From: Fagopyrum homotropicum
Lineage: Eukaryota; Streptophyta; Magnoliopsida; Caryophyllales; Polygonaceae
Direction of reading: 5' to 3'
NCBI GenBank assembly: GCA_033239125.1
Contig: BSWB01000004.1
Span: forward strand, 125,745,235-125,809,234
Length of the DNA: 64,000 nt
The notes under the pieces are model-generated. The model was not told the origin of the DNA and searched no databases. It worked only from the letters and a program-made list of their open reading frames with translations. The translations under genes were made by a program, and so were the position numbers. Positions 1 to 11,431 of this stretch are shown here, one piece after another (positions within the stretch are counted from its first letter, which is position 1; the number at the start of each line of letters is the position of its first letter).

Positions 1-89
1 TAAAACCATGGTGTATGAAGCGTAACCCTAGGCGAATAGCTTAACAATGAGAAGAAAACACCCTGTATCAAAAGGCGAGTCTTGCCAGC

Positions 90-1480
90 TTTAATTATAG
101 TGTGGAGATGGAGATATCTTAGTGAATCTAATCAAGAGTACAACCCAATTGAGGATTTATCACTGAATAAGGGGTAATGATCAATTGACAATAGGAGACC
201 GGTCTAGATAAGGAGAATGTTACGAGATGAGACATCTAGTGGAATAATTCATGAGACGAGTATGCAAAACTAAGTGTGTCTATTATCAAGGTTCAATATA
301 GATTTATTAACGCACATCGGAGAACGAAGAGCCAAGTAGGAAGCTCAAATGTCAACTACTGACTTATAGGCTAATAGGATGTACCCCTAAGTTGAAGGCT
401 AAAGAGTTACGGGAGGAGGTCCCGAGTGAGTACTACTGGTGATTATCAAGTAAAGGTTTTGATGGGACATAAGTGGATTCCGGAAATTTCTAAGAAGACA
501 TGTGTCGTCCTAGTAAGAGACATGTCCGGTGAGTTATTTTACTGAGGAGTTCTCTAGACAAATTGTGAAACTCCATGGGGGTATAGGACCATAGTTGCGA
601 CAGAGATGTCCGACATATCTCGAGGTTTTGGACAACAAGTAATCATGGATAGCGTACAAACCTTCCCTTTACTATAGTAAATCATCACTAGACTACGGAA
701 GTTACAAGCGAGAGTTTGGTAAATCATCTTGTCTCACGGAACACGCCATTATGATTCATGGGTGACAATATGTTGATTAGAGTAGCGCAACGGAAGCGTG
801 GTGGGCCCATAACCCACAAGACAAGAAACTCAGTGTTATATTAACTATGACCTCAAGTCAAGAAATTAGAGATCAATATGAAAATCCCAACTTAGAGGGT
901 GATTTTTTTGGGTTACAGCACGTTGAAAGCTTGACCAGAACTATCTGATAATTCATTAATGGGGGAACGTTCTAACTGAGTCATATAAGGGAGACAAGAC
1001 CGAGTGAGGGGTATTACAAAGAGCATTAGGTACTTAGTAAAGTGTTGGGAGAGGTCTAAGACTATTGTGTCAGAGTTGTTAGTTGGGATTTCCTAAAAGG
1101 TTAGAAGCAAGTGGGTTCAATGGAAGGAATAAAGTTCTTCCAGCTATTTTTTTCGGAGAGTCATCAAAAGTATCCGGAAGTAAGTTGAGAAATGGGTCTT
1201 GTGAGATCTAAAGGCGGAGTGGGAAGATATTTATCGACTAACACTACTACCCATACTAGAGGGTATGCATCTAGTGTTCCACATGTCGCAGTTGAGGGAG
1301 TACCTACCGGATCCGAGACGCATCATCAACTAGGAGGACTGAATAGTTGAACTAGATCATACTTTTATGGAGTATCATGTGGTCTATACGAAGAGCCGAT
1401 GAGGGTACCCGGCAGAAGCATGATAACTTTAGGAGTAGTTCTCGTGAGTTCCTTGCAGAGTCAACCGCAACCCTTGTACT
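90..1480 (+). pseudogene. Degenerate chromovirus integrase remnant
   Basis: No open frame survives, but piecewise translation matches the integrase of the chromovirus near 52711-54600. Around 530-560 the frame reads YFTEEFSRQIVKLHGG, compared with LAEEFTRQIVRLHG in the better copy. Around 1261-1330 it reads like HVSQLREYLPDPR, the conserved segment just after the integrase core, followed by a relic of the chromodomain-side tail up to about 1480. Integrase inserts retroelement cDNA into chromosomes; this copy is dead, with stops and frameshifts throughout. The orientation is plus, opposite to the chromovirus farther right, so it is a separate older insertion. The left boundary is vague: positions 1-90 probably belong to the same pol gene but I cannot align them with confidence. 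Confidence 0.6.
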
Positions 1481-4287
1481 GACAAGTTAGAACTTGAGCA
1501 TTGATATATATGACTTATTTGACTATATGATTTATTTCCGAGTCAAACCGGATTACGACCAACTCGAACTTTTACACCATAATATTAGTATCTTGAATTG
1601 AATAAGTTCTATCATTTAATGTGAGTATTTTACTCACATAAAATATTTATTTCATCACAAACAAGAATTATCATTTTATATGAGTATTATACTCACCTAA
1701 AATATATTCATCACCATTATTTCTTAATGTAAAAATCATGAGAAATAAAGCCCTCTTGACAAAGTCATGGCGCCATCTTGACAAGGCCTTAGCACAACCT
1801 CTTTACAAGCCCATGAAGCCCATCCGGACAAGACGATGAAGAGGCCCGTCAACCCTTACCCTCGCACGCCATCCGGGCCAGCTGAAGAGAAATGCAACCT
1901 GCCTTGTACGATTATCTCCTTGCCTTCCTAGTACCTTGCAAGCAGCCGCACCTCCTCCTCTCGTACGTTGTTCTCGAGCAGCCATGAACATCACCTTGTG
2001 CAGCTTTCGAGTGCCTCACAGCCCAGACTACCCCTCCCACTATGTACAACCATTCGTCACGCTCATATCCCTCTCGACCTCTACCCTCTAACTCTCGCTC
2101 GAACTCACCTGCATCACTCCCTCTCTAGAAGCGTCGATAACAGCATCTAGCACAGGCCAGGAGATCCCAACGCAACAGCGATGTTCATCATCCCAGCCTT
2201 GCGGTGCATTGGTACGAACCAGACAGATGCTACAGTGGCCTTCTCTCCTATGCAGTCGCACACCACGAATCCATGAGCAGCCCTAGACGTAGGTGCGCCT
2301 CGTTCACGCCACAAGTTCGCGCATCCCTACCGCGGGTGCGCCTCCTGAAGACGAAGGCCATGCTTCTCCCTCCTGCTGCACACTATCTGAGTGACACATA
2401 GACTCCTAGTCTCTCCTCTTTAGTGCACTAGCTCGACAACAGTCTGGGCCCACCTTCTTACTTCCCCTCGAGTTTTGGAATCGGGTAAGGTCGATACCCT
2501 TTTCTTCGTTGCACTTCTTTCATGTCTAATGAATGGGCATTATGTCTCATAATCACACCCAGAACTTCTATAGAAGAAACAGAGAAGATAGATGCATTTT
2601 TTGAGTTTTCAAAACGGGACGAACGGTCAAAATCGGGTCCATATTTGGGTAAACTAGACTAATTTATTTTGGATGAATTTATTATGTGATATAGTTGGCA
2701 TATTGTGGTAGAACATATAAAAATTTGAGAGGACTCCAACTAGTATTTTTGGAGTTATGATTTTTCAAATTTGGGAACTTGAGCAGTTTTTCCGTTGTTG
2801 CTGAAATAATCCAAGTATTGGAAAAACTGTGTTAAAGCAGATATTTTGGATCTAGATTTGATTAACTTATATGACTCTGATGAACATGAAATTTTTATGG
2901 ATTATAGTTCATATACTGTAGTTTATCTGTCCAAGTTTTGACGACGATCCAACGGTTAAATTCTGACTTATGATTTTCTGAAGTAGGGTAGTAACGTAGT
3001 TTTTGGAAAAAGATGTGATTATTTGGCCAAGTATGGAACTTTAGGATTTTGGAACCATCTTTGGAGATTCGTGTAGGAGTTGTGGTTGGGTAGTTTCGAG
3101 AATTCTTTTCTTCTATGTGTAGGGTGTATAGCATAGAAGGTCTAGAATATTTTCGTGGAATTTTTATATTTTTAATTGAGCTTCATATCTTAAGCCAAAT
3201 TTAGACCCTAGTGACCTTAGTTAGTATTCAAGAAAATTAGTAACCTTCTAGTTTTTACCTAAACTCACTCTTAAGAGTTAGATTGTGAAATTAAGTTCCA
3301 AAGAAGAGTTTAGGCATAGATAATGGGATTTTTGAGAGGTTCGGGACCAAGGGTAAAATGGTCATTTACCCTTATGAGGGTATTTTAGTAATTTCCCTTG
3401 ATCGTTTAATATATCTTAGAAGTTAGAGACTTCTAAGAAGGAGGGATACATTACTGATCCGCTTGCCTTTTATGACAGGCAATTGAGTTTCTACGGTTGT
3501 ATACCGAATTGATAGTACGAGAGTGGAGATTTGATTCAGGTAAGTCCTTTGGGCTTACTCAGCTAGCTTTTGGAAATGAGTGTGGATAATGATAGTGGTA
3601 TTTTTACGAGGTTTTTATAAGTGTATCTATTATTAATTATCGACCGACCTGTATAATTGACCTAAGAGTAACGGGCGGTGGCATTCTGTCCAGTTAGCCC
3701 GAGTGCGTTGGGGGTTTCTTTAGGACCTAGTCAATACTTGGTTTGTGGTGACGCAACTGGCGAAGGTGTACTAGACCCTCACCGGTTGGATAAGGAACGG
3801 ATGCGAGAACTCTTAGATTTCTCGTGCCACAACTTTAAAACGCAATAAAGTGAATCACCGAAATTATCAAATAATACCCGGCTTGTGTGCTAACATGATG
3901 ATTGTTTTATTTTATCTGGGTTGTGTTTGTGTTATTCTTATTCTACTTATATTTGGATTGTTAGATAATGGTTTATCCGTGTTGTGGATTTTGTAGAGAT
4001 AGAAAGTTGTAGAGAGATACAGGATGGATGGTCAGCCGGGTCCACATACTCATTAGATGGGGACGGGGGAGTCTTCCGTTCAGCATGCATGTTATTAATA
4101 TATTTGTGTTTTGTAGTGCTGTCTTGGGTTGTTCATTCATACAAATATCATTTGATATTTTCAAAGAGTTTAAATACATTTGTGCCTTTTTGTATGATCC
4201 TAGTAAAGTTGTTGTTGAAACAAGGTCGGGACCCATTGTGAGGTTCTAACCAATAGCTCCCCGAGTTCCAAAAATTTGGGGTGTTAC
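1481..4287 (+). repeat. LTR-like tail of plus-strand chromovirus
   Basis: This gene-free stretch follows the integrase remnant and ends in GGGGTGTTACA (4277-4287), the kind of LTR terminus common in Tekay/Del chromoviruses, whose LTRs often run from TGTAACACCC to GGGTGTTACA. Purine-rich GATAGAAAGTTGTAGAG followed by a GGTCAGCCGGGTCCACATAC block (about 3998-4050) also resembles the distal part of such LTRs. I could not find the matching 5' terminus, so the left edge is arbitrary, and the orientation is inferred from the adjacent integrase. A minus-oriented LTR beginning at 4287 is the alternative reading. Small ORFs here have no recognisable product. Confidence 0.45.
1620..1695. repeat. Two small hairpin-forming inverted repeats
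   Basis: TGTGAGTA-TTT-TACTCACA at 1620-1638 is a perfect 8-bp stem with a 3-base loop. A second, related palindrome TGAGTA-TTA-TACTCA lies at 1681-1695. Both sit in AT-rich DNA at the presumed start of the chromovirus LTR. They may be U3 regulatory or hairpin elements; the function is unknown. Confidence 0.6.
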
Positions 4288-4395
4288 AAATCCCAACTTC
4301 AATTTGGTCACAAAGAACATTTTAACTGCATGCAACATGTCTATCCGATCCGTATACCAAGTATGGCATGACCTACAGAGAACCTCCCAGACTCC
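4288..4395. other. Unassigned spacer between two retroelements
   Basis: These bases separate the GGGGTGTTACA terminus from the part that aligns with the chromovirus LTR copy at 54625-56490. No gene, repeat unit or clear homology was seen. It may be internal sequence of either chromovirus. Confidence 0.4.
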
Positions 4396-5542
4396 CTCAG
4401 GATGAAAGGGAAAGTTTATCACTGCCACTGTAAGGGGGCTAATCATAGGTCGATAATAATCAATATCGCATGATATAAAGCACATAACAATCACCACTCA
4501 TGCATACCTCCAATATAGGAATGCAGTTAAGTAACTCCTACAAACTTACCTCAAACTCAAGATAACTTAACCACGATCAACCTCCAACCCGTAGGAATAC
4601 ACTACCTAAAAACAAGACATAAAGAGGTATAAGAACTCCTATCAAAATAAAAGGGATCACACCTAGACCGAAGGGATCCCTAAAGATCATAAACATCGCA
4701 TAAACCTCAAATAACATCCTAAACCTCAAAAGCCACATCAAGGCATAAAACCATATCATGATCTCATCGTCATCCTCTCTTACACACCCTAGCATGCTTC
4801 GAAACCATACCATAACCACGGAAATGAATAAAATTTACAAATACTTGGTAGTTCTGAAGAAAGGCGCACCCGCGGGAATGATCAGACACGGGGGCGGTCA
4901 CAAGGCACAAACGCGGCGACTCACAGCCGCAGGGGCGGCGACACAGCTCAGCCGCGGGGGCAGCAATGAAGATCTGCAGGGAAGAAACCCCAATAGAGGA
5001 CAGCTTCAACGAGCTGTTCGATCACTCTTTTGCTCCACTCTCATCTCCACCAAAGGGAGTCACACTCAGGCACTTTAGCCTTTAAACATACATACACATA
5101 CACATCCAGACCATCTAGAATGAACCCCAAGATCCAAATCTTGTGAAAGAAACTCAAGAAAAAGGAAGAAAGGAAGATAAGATGGACAAGGAGGAGAGAA
5201 GGGATCATCTTACCACTTCTATGTCAAGAATCACGGAAGAACACAAGCTAGAGGTTCTCAACCAACACAAAAATCATCAACACAACACAATATAGCATCA
5301 CAAAAGCTTGCTCGCAACTTGAAGAAGATCCAACCAAAACAAGGAGAAGAAATCAAGAAGAAGAAGAGGAAGAAGAAGAAGAACGTGAGGTAAGAAGGAG
5401 ATGAAGAAGTCTTGAGGAGGAAACCCTTCACCAGCAGGAAAAAATAAAGACTTATAGAAGAAGGAAAGTGGAAAGCACGGGTCAAAGGGCCAAAGAAGAC
5501 GGTTGTGACCACCTTTTCAGCAGAAGCGGCTCGACAACATTG
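4396..5542 (-). mobile_element. Chromovirus LTR, left part (split by element 0)
   Basis: This segment aligns collinearly with 54625-55745 (shared strings include CCTCAGGATGAAAGGGAAA and AATATAGGAATGCAG). It is one end of a minus-strand chromovirus LTR whose other part resumes at 52034. The insertion of element 0 at 5543 explains the break: the sequence at 5531 (GGCTCGACAAC) continues in sense at 52034 (CTATGCGGTGGCCC), as in the uninterrupted copy near 55740. It contains a TATA-like box on the minus strand, a long CT-rich leader (minus strand) and an R/U5-like region. The phenylalanine-rich 161-codon ORF across 5258-5743 is only this CT-rich tract read as protein. Confidence 0.7.
5452..5456 (-). 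promoter_or_regulatory. TATA-like box of chromovirus LTR
   Basis: TATAA on the minus strand, followed by a CT-rich leader. The identical context occurs in the second LTR copy at 55663-55667, which supports a shared LTR promoter. Assigned by motif and position only. Confidence 0.5.
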
Positions 5543-7160
5543 TGTTCGCTCAAAAGTGTGTGTCAAAGTCTTAAAATTTATAAAACTGAAATTGAGCAGA
5601 AGCGAACCCGCAGTGTACGGATCGGTGTAGTAAAGCAAGAATTCCAAAGTATCAAACTCAGGGATTTGGGGGAATAAATTCAGTTCGCAGATTGTCGAGT
5701 AACAAAAATAGAAGCTTTGCAAGTAATATTGGAAAAACAACAATTCTAAAGATCCGGATATCCAATTGTGGCAATTGATTCATGATATTCTATAGATTTA
5801 AGGACAGAGTCGGGATTGAAAAGGTATATCTAATATATGGTTATGTACGGTGAAGTTCCAAAACCCTATATGTCATACCGAAAAGCTCTCTCTATAAAGG
5901 TTGTTGAGGCTGCAGTATAGAAAGGATCAAAGGATAAGAATTACTCTCAAATACCCATGACCAAACCCAAGGAAATCAAACACAAACCAAAATGGTTAAG
6001 GTTGTGACACTCGAAACCGAAATAGAGGATGTTGAATCTCACTACTACCTAGAAAAGGCAAGCCAAGGATAGGTTAAAGCATATCTCTAACTTTGGATCA
6101 AAGCAAAATCAAAAGACGTACGATAGAGGAAACCACGGCTGGATCTTGAAGAACCACGGCCGTGGAACTTAAGAACAGACCGTGGAAAATGTCAACGACA
6201 AGGTTTCTTGCAACTCTCAGTGTCCAATCTGTTTAAGTTCAATCTATCATTATCTAAGCCAAAACTATCAACCCTTCACCTTAGAATTGCTAAAGGGTTT
6301 TAGCCAACAATCATTGTCATTGAATCAATAATCAAGTTTAAAAGAGAAAAAGGGTAAAAACTCGAAAAGTCAATAATAACCAAATAGTCAATCTCGAAAA
6401 CAAACAACAAGTATATGTGTCCAATGTATTAAGAATAAGGAACAAAAATCCTCACAACAATCCCTAGGAACAATGAAGAACAGGATGTCAATCCGCCTTC
6501 AAAAGTAAACCCTAAGATCTTCTCTAAGTACACAATCTCGAAATGTGTCCTTCTCGGGATCTTCCCTGTACGCAATGGAATCTTCCTAAGCAATCTTCCT
6601 AAGAAATGTAGCGTATGCAGCCGTCCTAAATTTCTCCTTTCTTCAGCCTTCTTATAGGGAAAAAGTAGGGTTACAAAAAGCCCGATAACCGCTGCTGACG
6701 TGGCAAATATGACACGTGGCAACCGTTAAAAGAATCACGGTCTAGTGTAAACTTCCACGGTCATGGAATTGGTCGTGGAACCTTTCTGTTGCTCTCGACC
6801 TTGTTTTCCACGCCTTCAATGCTAAAACCACGGTCGTGGTTCTCTTGGTTTAGCCGTGATTTCTCAAATTCCTTTGTAAAAACCTTTGTTTTGTAAAGGT
6901 CTCCAATCATGCCCCTTCCTTAGCTTCTCCGATGCATCCTTTTGATGCCTATCATGATCAAATACTCCTAATCTCTCATATATGCTCCAATCCAAGCCTT
7001 TATTCACCTAAAAACACAACCAAGCTTGTGTAGATCTCTATATCGACAAAATAGGTGAATGTGTGCTCATAAATGCTTCAAACTCTTATCCATGTACACA
7101 ACAAAAAGGGAAAAACAATCAAAACAAGTGCCTAAAATATGGTCATATTTCATGCTATCA
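5543..7160 (-). repeat. 3' LTR of element 0
   Basis: On the minus strand it runs from TGATAGCATGAAATATGACC (high end) to TTGAGCGAACA (low end) and matches 50417-52033. A TATAAG box (minus) lies near 6652-6657. It carries several copies of the family B palindrome, including CCACGGCCGTGG at 6154-6165, TTCCACGGTCATGGAA at 6753-6768 and CCACGGTCGTGG at 6828-6839. Confidence 0.9.
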
Positions 7161-7673
7161 AAAATACCCCATACTTGTCGCTTGCTTGTCCCCAAGCAAG
7201 GTTTTCAAAAGCTTAGAATACAAGGTAGGATGAAATATGAATGTAAAACAAGGTAAAAACAATCTTTTTGGTATTGTGCTTCTAATCAATAGATCATTCT
7301 CAAATCTTGCTTCATGCTTCCTTGAAAACATACATGTACATAAATCAAAAAATGTCAAGCAAAGGATACATCATATATTGCATAAACTTCAAGACAAACA
7401 TCATAACCTTCAAGCAATGTCAATATAAAACATGTGAAACATCAATTTAGATCACCAAGTCAAACAACATTCTTATGATCTCAAGGACTTTAAAGTAAGG
7501 TCAAGAAATGTGAGTGGTTAGGAAACTTATAAGGGAATGTGGTGTATAAATCCGGGAAGAAGGAACAACACAACCTTTTTTTCTTTTTGCGATTTGAACC
7601 AACCAACAATATATAGCTTTGCTCCTTATTTTAGCACATAACTTTTCGACTTTACTTTTTAGAAATATGGACA
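7161..7673 (-). other. Element 0 3' noncoding DNA, distal part
   Basis: This lies between the 3' LTR and the insertion point of element 1. It starts (minus strand, next to the LTR) with the polypurine-like AAGTATGGGGTATTTT that precedes every Athila LTR in the window. It continues across element 1 at 19092. No gene; the short ORFs here are incidental. Confidence 0.8.
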
Positions 7674-8232
7674 GTGGTTGATAGCATGAATTATGGTCTA
7701 TATTTTGGGGCCTGTTTAGATGTTTTATCGTCAATAATCTGCATGTTTGAATGTATATTATGTGATTATATTGTCGTTTCATCTACCTTTGCGGGAATCG
7801 AGTTCTACACCAAGTTTCGTTGTAATCGTAGGTAAAATGGCACGTTTTGCATCAAAAAGGCGCAAAAGGAGCTAAGGAGTCATTGGAGCTACATTCAGGA
7901 GCTTAAAGAAGAATCCAGGAATCATGGAATTGGATTATAGATTCACTTTGGACCAGATTTGAGAGATTTCACATTCAGTTGTGATTCACCTCGGTTGACT
8001 ACACAGTCAACTCGACCGAGGTGATCCAGAGGAGCCCACTCGACCGAGGCGAACACCTTGGGCACGGCAAGGATATTTTATTCTTGGCTGAGATCTTTTA
8101 TTTTTTGAAGGAGGATCTTATCTTTTTAGGCTGGATTTCTGGAAGGAAGAAGATAATTTAGCCCATATATTTTACCTATTTTTATGGGAAGAGATCTTTC
8201 TAAGATATCTTATCTTTGGAGAGTAATTTTCC

Positions 8233-8240
8233 TATAAAAA
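8233..8240 (+). promoter_or_regulatory. TATA box in element 1 5' LTR
   Basis: TATAAAAA within TTCCTATAAAAAGGGTTGG. The same context is conserved in the LTRs of elements 2 and 3 and, with variation, 4, at an equivalent place about 550 bp into the LTR. Assigned by motif and conservation. Confidence 0.65.
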
Positions 8241-8844
8241 GGGTTGGATTTTCCACAAATCCAACACCCGCTATCACCCGGAGACGAGCTTACACACCGG
8301 AACAGCCGCATTCCCCATAGTTGGAAGATTTGAAGAACCTTTTTGAAGGTTGAAGGAAGATTGAAGGAAGGAAGTTAATAGCTTTTATAGCTTTTTGAAG
8401 GGTTTTGTAAGATTCCTTTAGATTCCCTTCATTTTTATTAGTCTTGTTGGATTTTGATCCAAGGAACGCTTGTTGATTGATAATTGATTAAGTTATTGAA
8501 GCCTTTCTCTTAAGGTTTTCTTGTTCAATTATTCTTTTTCTTCCCTTATATTTGATTATTGCTTTCATGATGATGAGTGGCTAATTTCCTTGTGTGATTC
8601 TAGGGTGATTGGCTGAAGGTTATGGGAAAAACAATGATAGAATAATCTTAATCACAGTAGGACCCTGAAAGTTCGAGTCTTTATCCTTAACCCTAAGCAT
8701 CTCGCTCAGTCGATGAACATCTCGGCCGGGGTGGAATTTGTCTGACCGAGGTGATTTACCTGATCCGAAATTGAGAGTCAAGTGTTAGAGTTTGCCAAAT
8801 CCTATTCTTATTATACCTTTCCTGGTTCAATGCAAGCCTAGGAT

Positions 8845-9104
8845 GAGACATACCCGGTGATTCCTTTGTTTGTTTACCTAAGATCATAAGTATGGGTAAT
8901 AAAGGTCAATCCTTTATTGGGGTTTGAGTGTGCTTTCATTCCATATTTGTGAGTTAGCCTGAGACTTACCCGGTAAAGGTTGATTCTATTCCCTTAGTTG
9001 GAGTGTTAGTTTGAGGTTATATTTCTTTTCCTTAATTACTTGAGACTTACCCGGTAACAGGAGTTACGGTTTGGGATTAGTGAGTAGTGAGACTTACCCG
9101 GTGA
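8845..9104 (+). repeat. Four spaced copies of GAGACTTACCCGGTRA
   Basis: Copies start at 8845 (T-to-A change), 8961, 9042 and 9089, separated by unrelated sequence. The set is kept in every family A LTR of the window (for example 30691, 30807, 30888 and 30935 in element 2). It lies downstream of the TATA box, in the transcribed part of the LTR. Role unknown. Confidence 0.85.
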
Positions 9105-9448
9105 TCCATTCCAATTTAGTAACACCTTCCCTATGCAAAAGCTAAGCTTTGTCCGCTTATCTTTAGATCTTAAGTTAGAACCACAACTAGATGCTTTAAT
9201 CCCTAGAATTGCATATTTCCTTTATTGACTTTTTATCATCTTTGATTGTTTTAATCGCTTTTTTGGTTAGTAGTTGCATTGATAACCTATACCTGCTTTG
9301 TTTCACCAGTTCCCTGTGATCGACCCCTGGAATTTCTTGCTTTTTACTACGCCGATCCGTACAGTGCGGGTTCGCATCTTTGTTTTAAGCTTACATCTAG
9401 GGTTATAAATTTAAAGCTTGCACACACCGTTTGGAGCGAACAAGTTTT

Positions 9449-9466
9449 TGGCGCCGTTGCCGGGGA
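9449..9466 (+). other. Primer-binding site (tRNA-Asp type), element 1
   Basis: TGGCGCCGTTGCCGGGGA, six bases after the LTR. This is the classical Athila/Tat minus-strand primer site, complementary to the 3' end of tRNA-Asp. Confidence 0.95.
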
Positions 9467-9571
9467 CTTGGTCTAGACCGAGCCGGTTGCGGTTTGCTTT
9501 CGGGGCATTTGCCCCCTGTTTCTACTAACCACTCTACTTGAGTGACTTTCGCAGGTTCTTTTCTTAGGTTT

Positions 9572-11431
9572 ATGCGAAGAACCCGCGTTGGGAAGGAAAT
9601 CGTTCCTTACGATCCCGAACCAGAAAAGAAATACAAAAGACGCTTGAGAGAAGCAAAGATGGCCGACCAAGACAATCGCGATCTTGAGGCCGAATTGAAG
9701 GAGGCGTTAGTACAGCTACGCCTCAGCAAGGAAGAACTGAGACTGGAGAGGGAAGAAACTCGCGCAAGGACTGAAGCGATCGAAGAAGATATGGCAGCTT
9801 TACGAGACCAGTATCTACCTCGACCGAACCCAGATCCTCGACCGAGGCAAGACCCCGCTCCAGACCCTCAACCGAGACAGAATCCAGTACCTGTAGCCCC
9901 GGTCGAGATACTTCCACCTCGAATGCCAGTCCGAGGTGTTCTTTTTGCAGGTATCCCACAAACCCTAGGACAAAGGATGGACCACAATCAACAACTGAGG
10001 CGTCCAGGAGTCGACCTAGGTGATCCAGCGGACCATGATTATGAAATTCGACCGCAAGTTCTTTCCATGATTCGCCAATGCCAGTTTGGAGGGCTAGAGA
10101 GGGAATCTCCGCATCAACATCTACAAAACTATGAGATCTTGATGGAGACCTTACGACCTTCAAGGCTGGAAAACAACAATTACAAGCGAAGGCCTTTCTA
10201 CTTTTCTTTGAAAGATAGATCTCTTACTTGGTATCAATCTCTTCCTCCAGGAAAAATCAGTACTTGGGAGGAGATGACTACGGAATTCTTGACTAAATTC
10301 TTTCCCCCTCTAAAACCGCTGAAATGAGAGGGAAGATTAATGCATTCATCATGAAGGACAAGGAGAGCTTGTCCAAGTAATGGGGGAGATTTAAAGATAT
10401 TCTTTTGGATTGCCCACATCATGGGATTCCAAAGATAGAGTTGTTGGAGATATACTTCAAGGGACTGGACGGAAGCACCCAGTTCAACCTTCAACTACTA
10501 TATGTTGGCACACTCATGGACATGCCGATTGACGAAGCTTGGGAGTTCATAGAGAAGAAAGCTTTGCACATGGAGAAATACTCCCACCAAGGAGCTGAAG
10601 GTGGAGTTAAAAGAGTCAACTTTCAAGATGCTCCACCTAACAACAATCAACTCACGTCTTTGAAGAATGACGTGAAGCAATTAAAGGAACTCTTAGTTGC
10701 TCAAACCAAGAAGGAAGATCAAGGATCAAGGAACAAAAATGGATACCGTAACAATAACAACGGTTCCTAGAAAAACAACTACAACAACAATAGAGGATCC
10801 AACAACAATAATTGGAGGGAAAACTCCAAAATTCGGGTAACAATCATTCTAACTCCAATTCGAACGATTCCTCTAATCCTTTCCTCTCTTCCTCTTCTTC
10901 TTCTACTCCATTAAAGAGCCAGGAGCAAGGATCGAGTTCGTCCCAGCCAGAAAAGAAAGACATAGTGCTGGAGGCCATCTTAATCAAGCTAAGCTCTATG
11001 GAGACATCCATGACTTCTTTTTCGAAGGCACAAAAAGCCTTAGAACAACAATTCTTGAACAAGGCGAATGAAGCGCCATGAGATCCAGGGAAGCTTCCAG
11101 CAAGAACGGAAAGCAACCCTAAGGGCCAGATTATGGCCATAACGACGAGGAGTGGACTGAAGACTGTAGATCCAGTGCCTCGGTCGATGCCAGTACAGAT
11201 GAAGACCACCTCGGTCCAGGTGCAGTCGAAGAACACTTCGGCCGAGATGCCAACCGAGGTGGAGCCACAGAAAGCGGAGGAGAAAACTAAAGTTTATATT
11301 CCACCTCCTGTATATAAACCACCACTTCCATTCCCCCTGTCAAGGGCCAGAGCACATCTAGACAAGCATTTTGGTAAGTTCCTTGACTTGATGAATAAAC
11401 TACACATATTCCTTTTCTTGATGCTATTCTA
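9572..11431 (+). pseudogene. gag: gag of element 1, broken
   Basis: Structural protein that would package element RNA. It begins at ATG (MRRTRVGKEIVPYDPEPE), and the conserved capsid segment (RQCQFGGLERESPHQHLQNY, then ENNNYK..PFYFSLKD..LTWYQSLPPG) is readable. Next come a proline/arginine-rich stretch made by family A palindromes, an Asn-rich tail and a coiled segment near 10960-11080. Breaks relative to element 2 include a 1-base deletion near 10313, TAA near 10378, TAG near 10768, a frameshift near 10820 and TGA near 11080. No CCHC zinc knuckle is visible. TTG/GTG codons upstream of the ATG are in frame only partly; a 1-base insertion separates them here. Confidence 0.9.

Larger units (their letters stand above)
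7679..9442 (+). repeat. 5' LTR of element 1
   Basis: A 1764-bp LTR from TGATAGCATGAATTATGG to GGAGCGAACA. TATAAAAA at 8233-8240 is the likely core promoter. Family A palindromes occur around 7988-8052 and 8702-8757. Four dispersed copies of GAGACTTACCCGGTRA start at 8845 (one mismatch), 8961, 9042 and 9089. Confidence 0.95.

Noticed and set aside
1803..2401. Short ORFs in the region around 1800-2400 as possible host genes
   Set aside because: Under 70 codons, no recognisable domains, overlapping on both strands, inside LTR-like sequence.
5258..5743. 161-codon Phe/Leu-rich minus ORF with apparent hydrophobic stretches
   Set aside because: CT-rich LTR leader read as protein; spans the LTR boundary of element 0.
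9449..9466. tRNA gene at TGGCGCCGTTGCCGGGGA
   Set aside because: Only the 18-base primer-binding complement of tRNA-Asp is present, next to an LTR; no cloverleaf.
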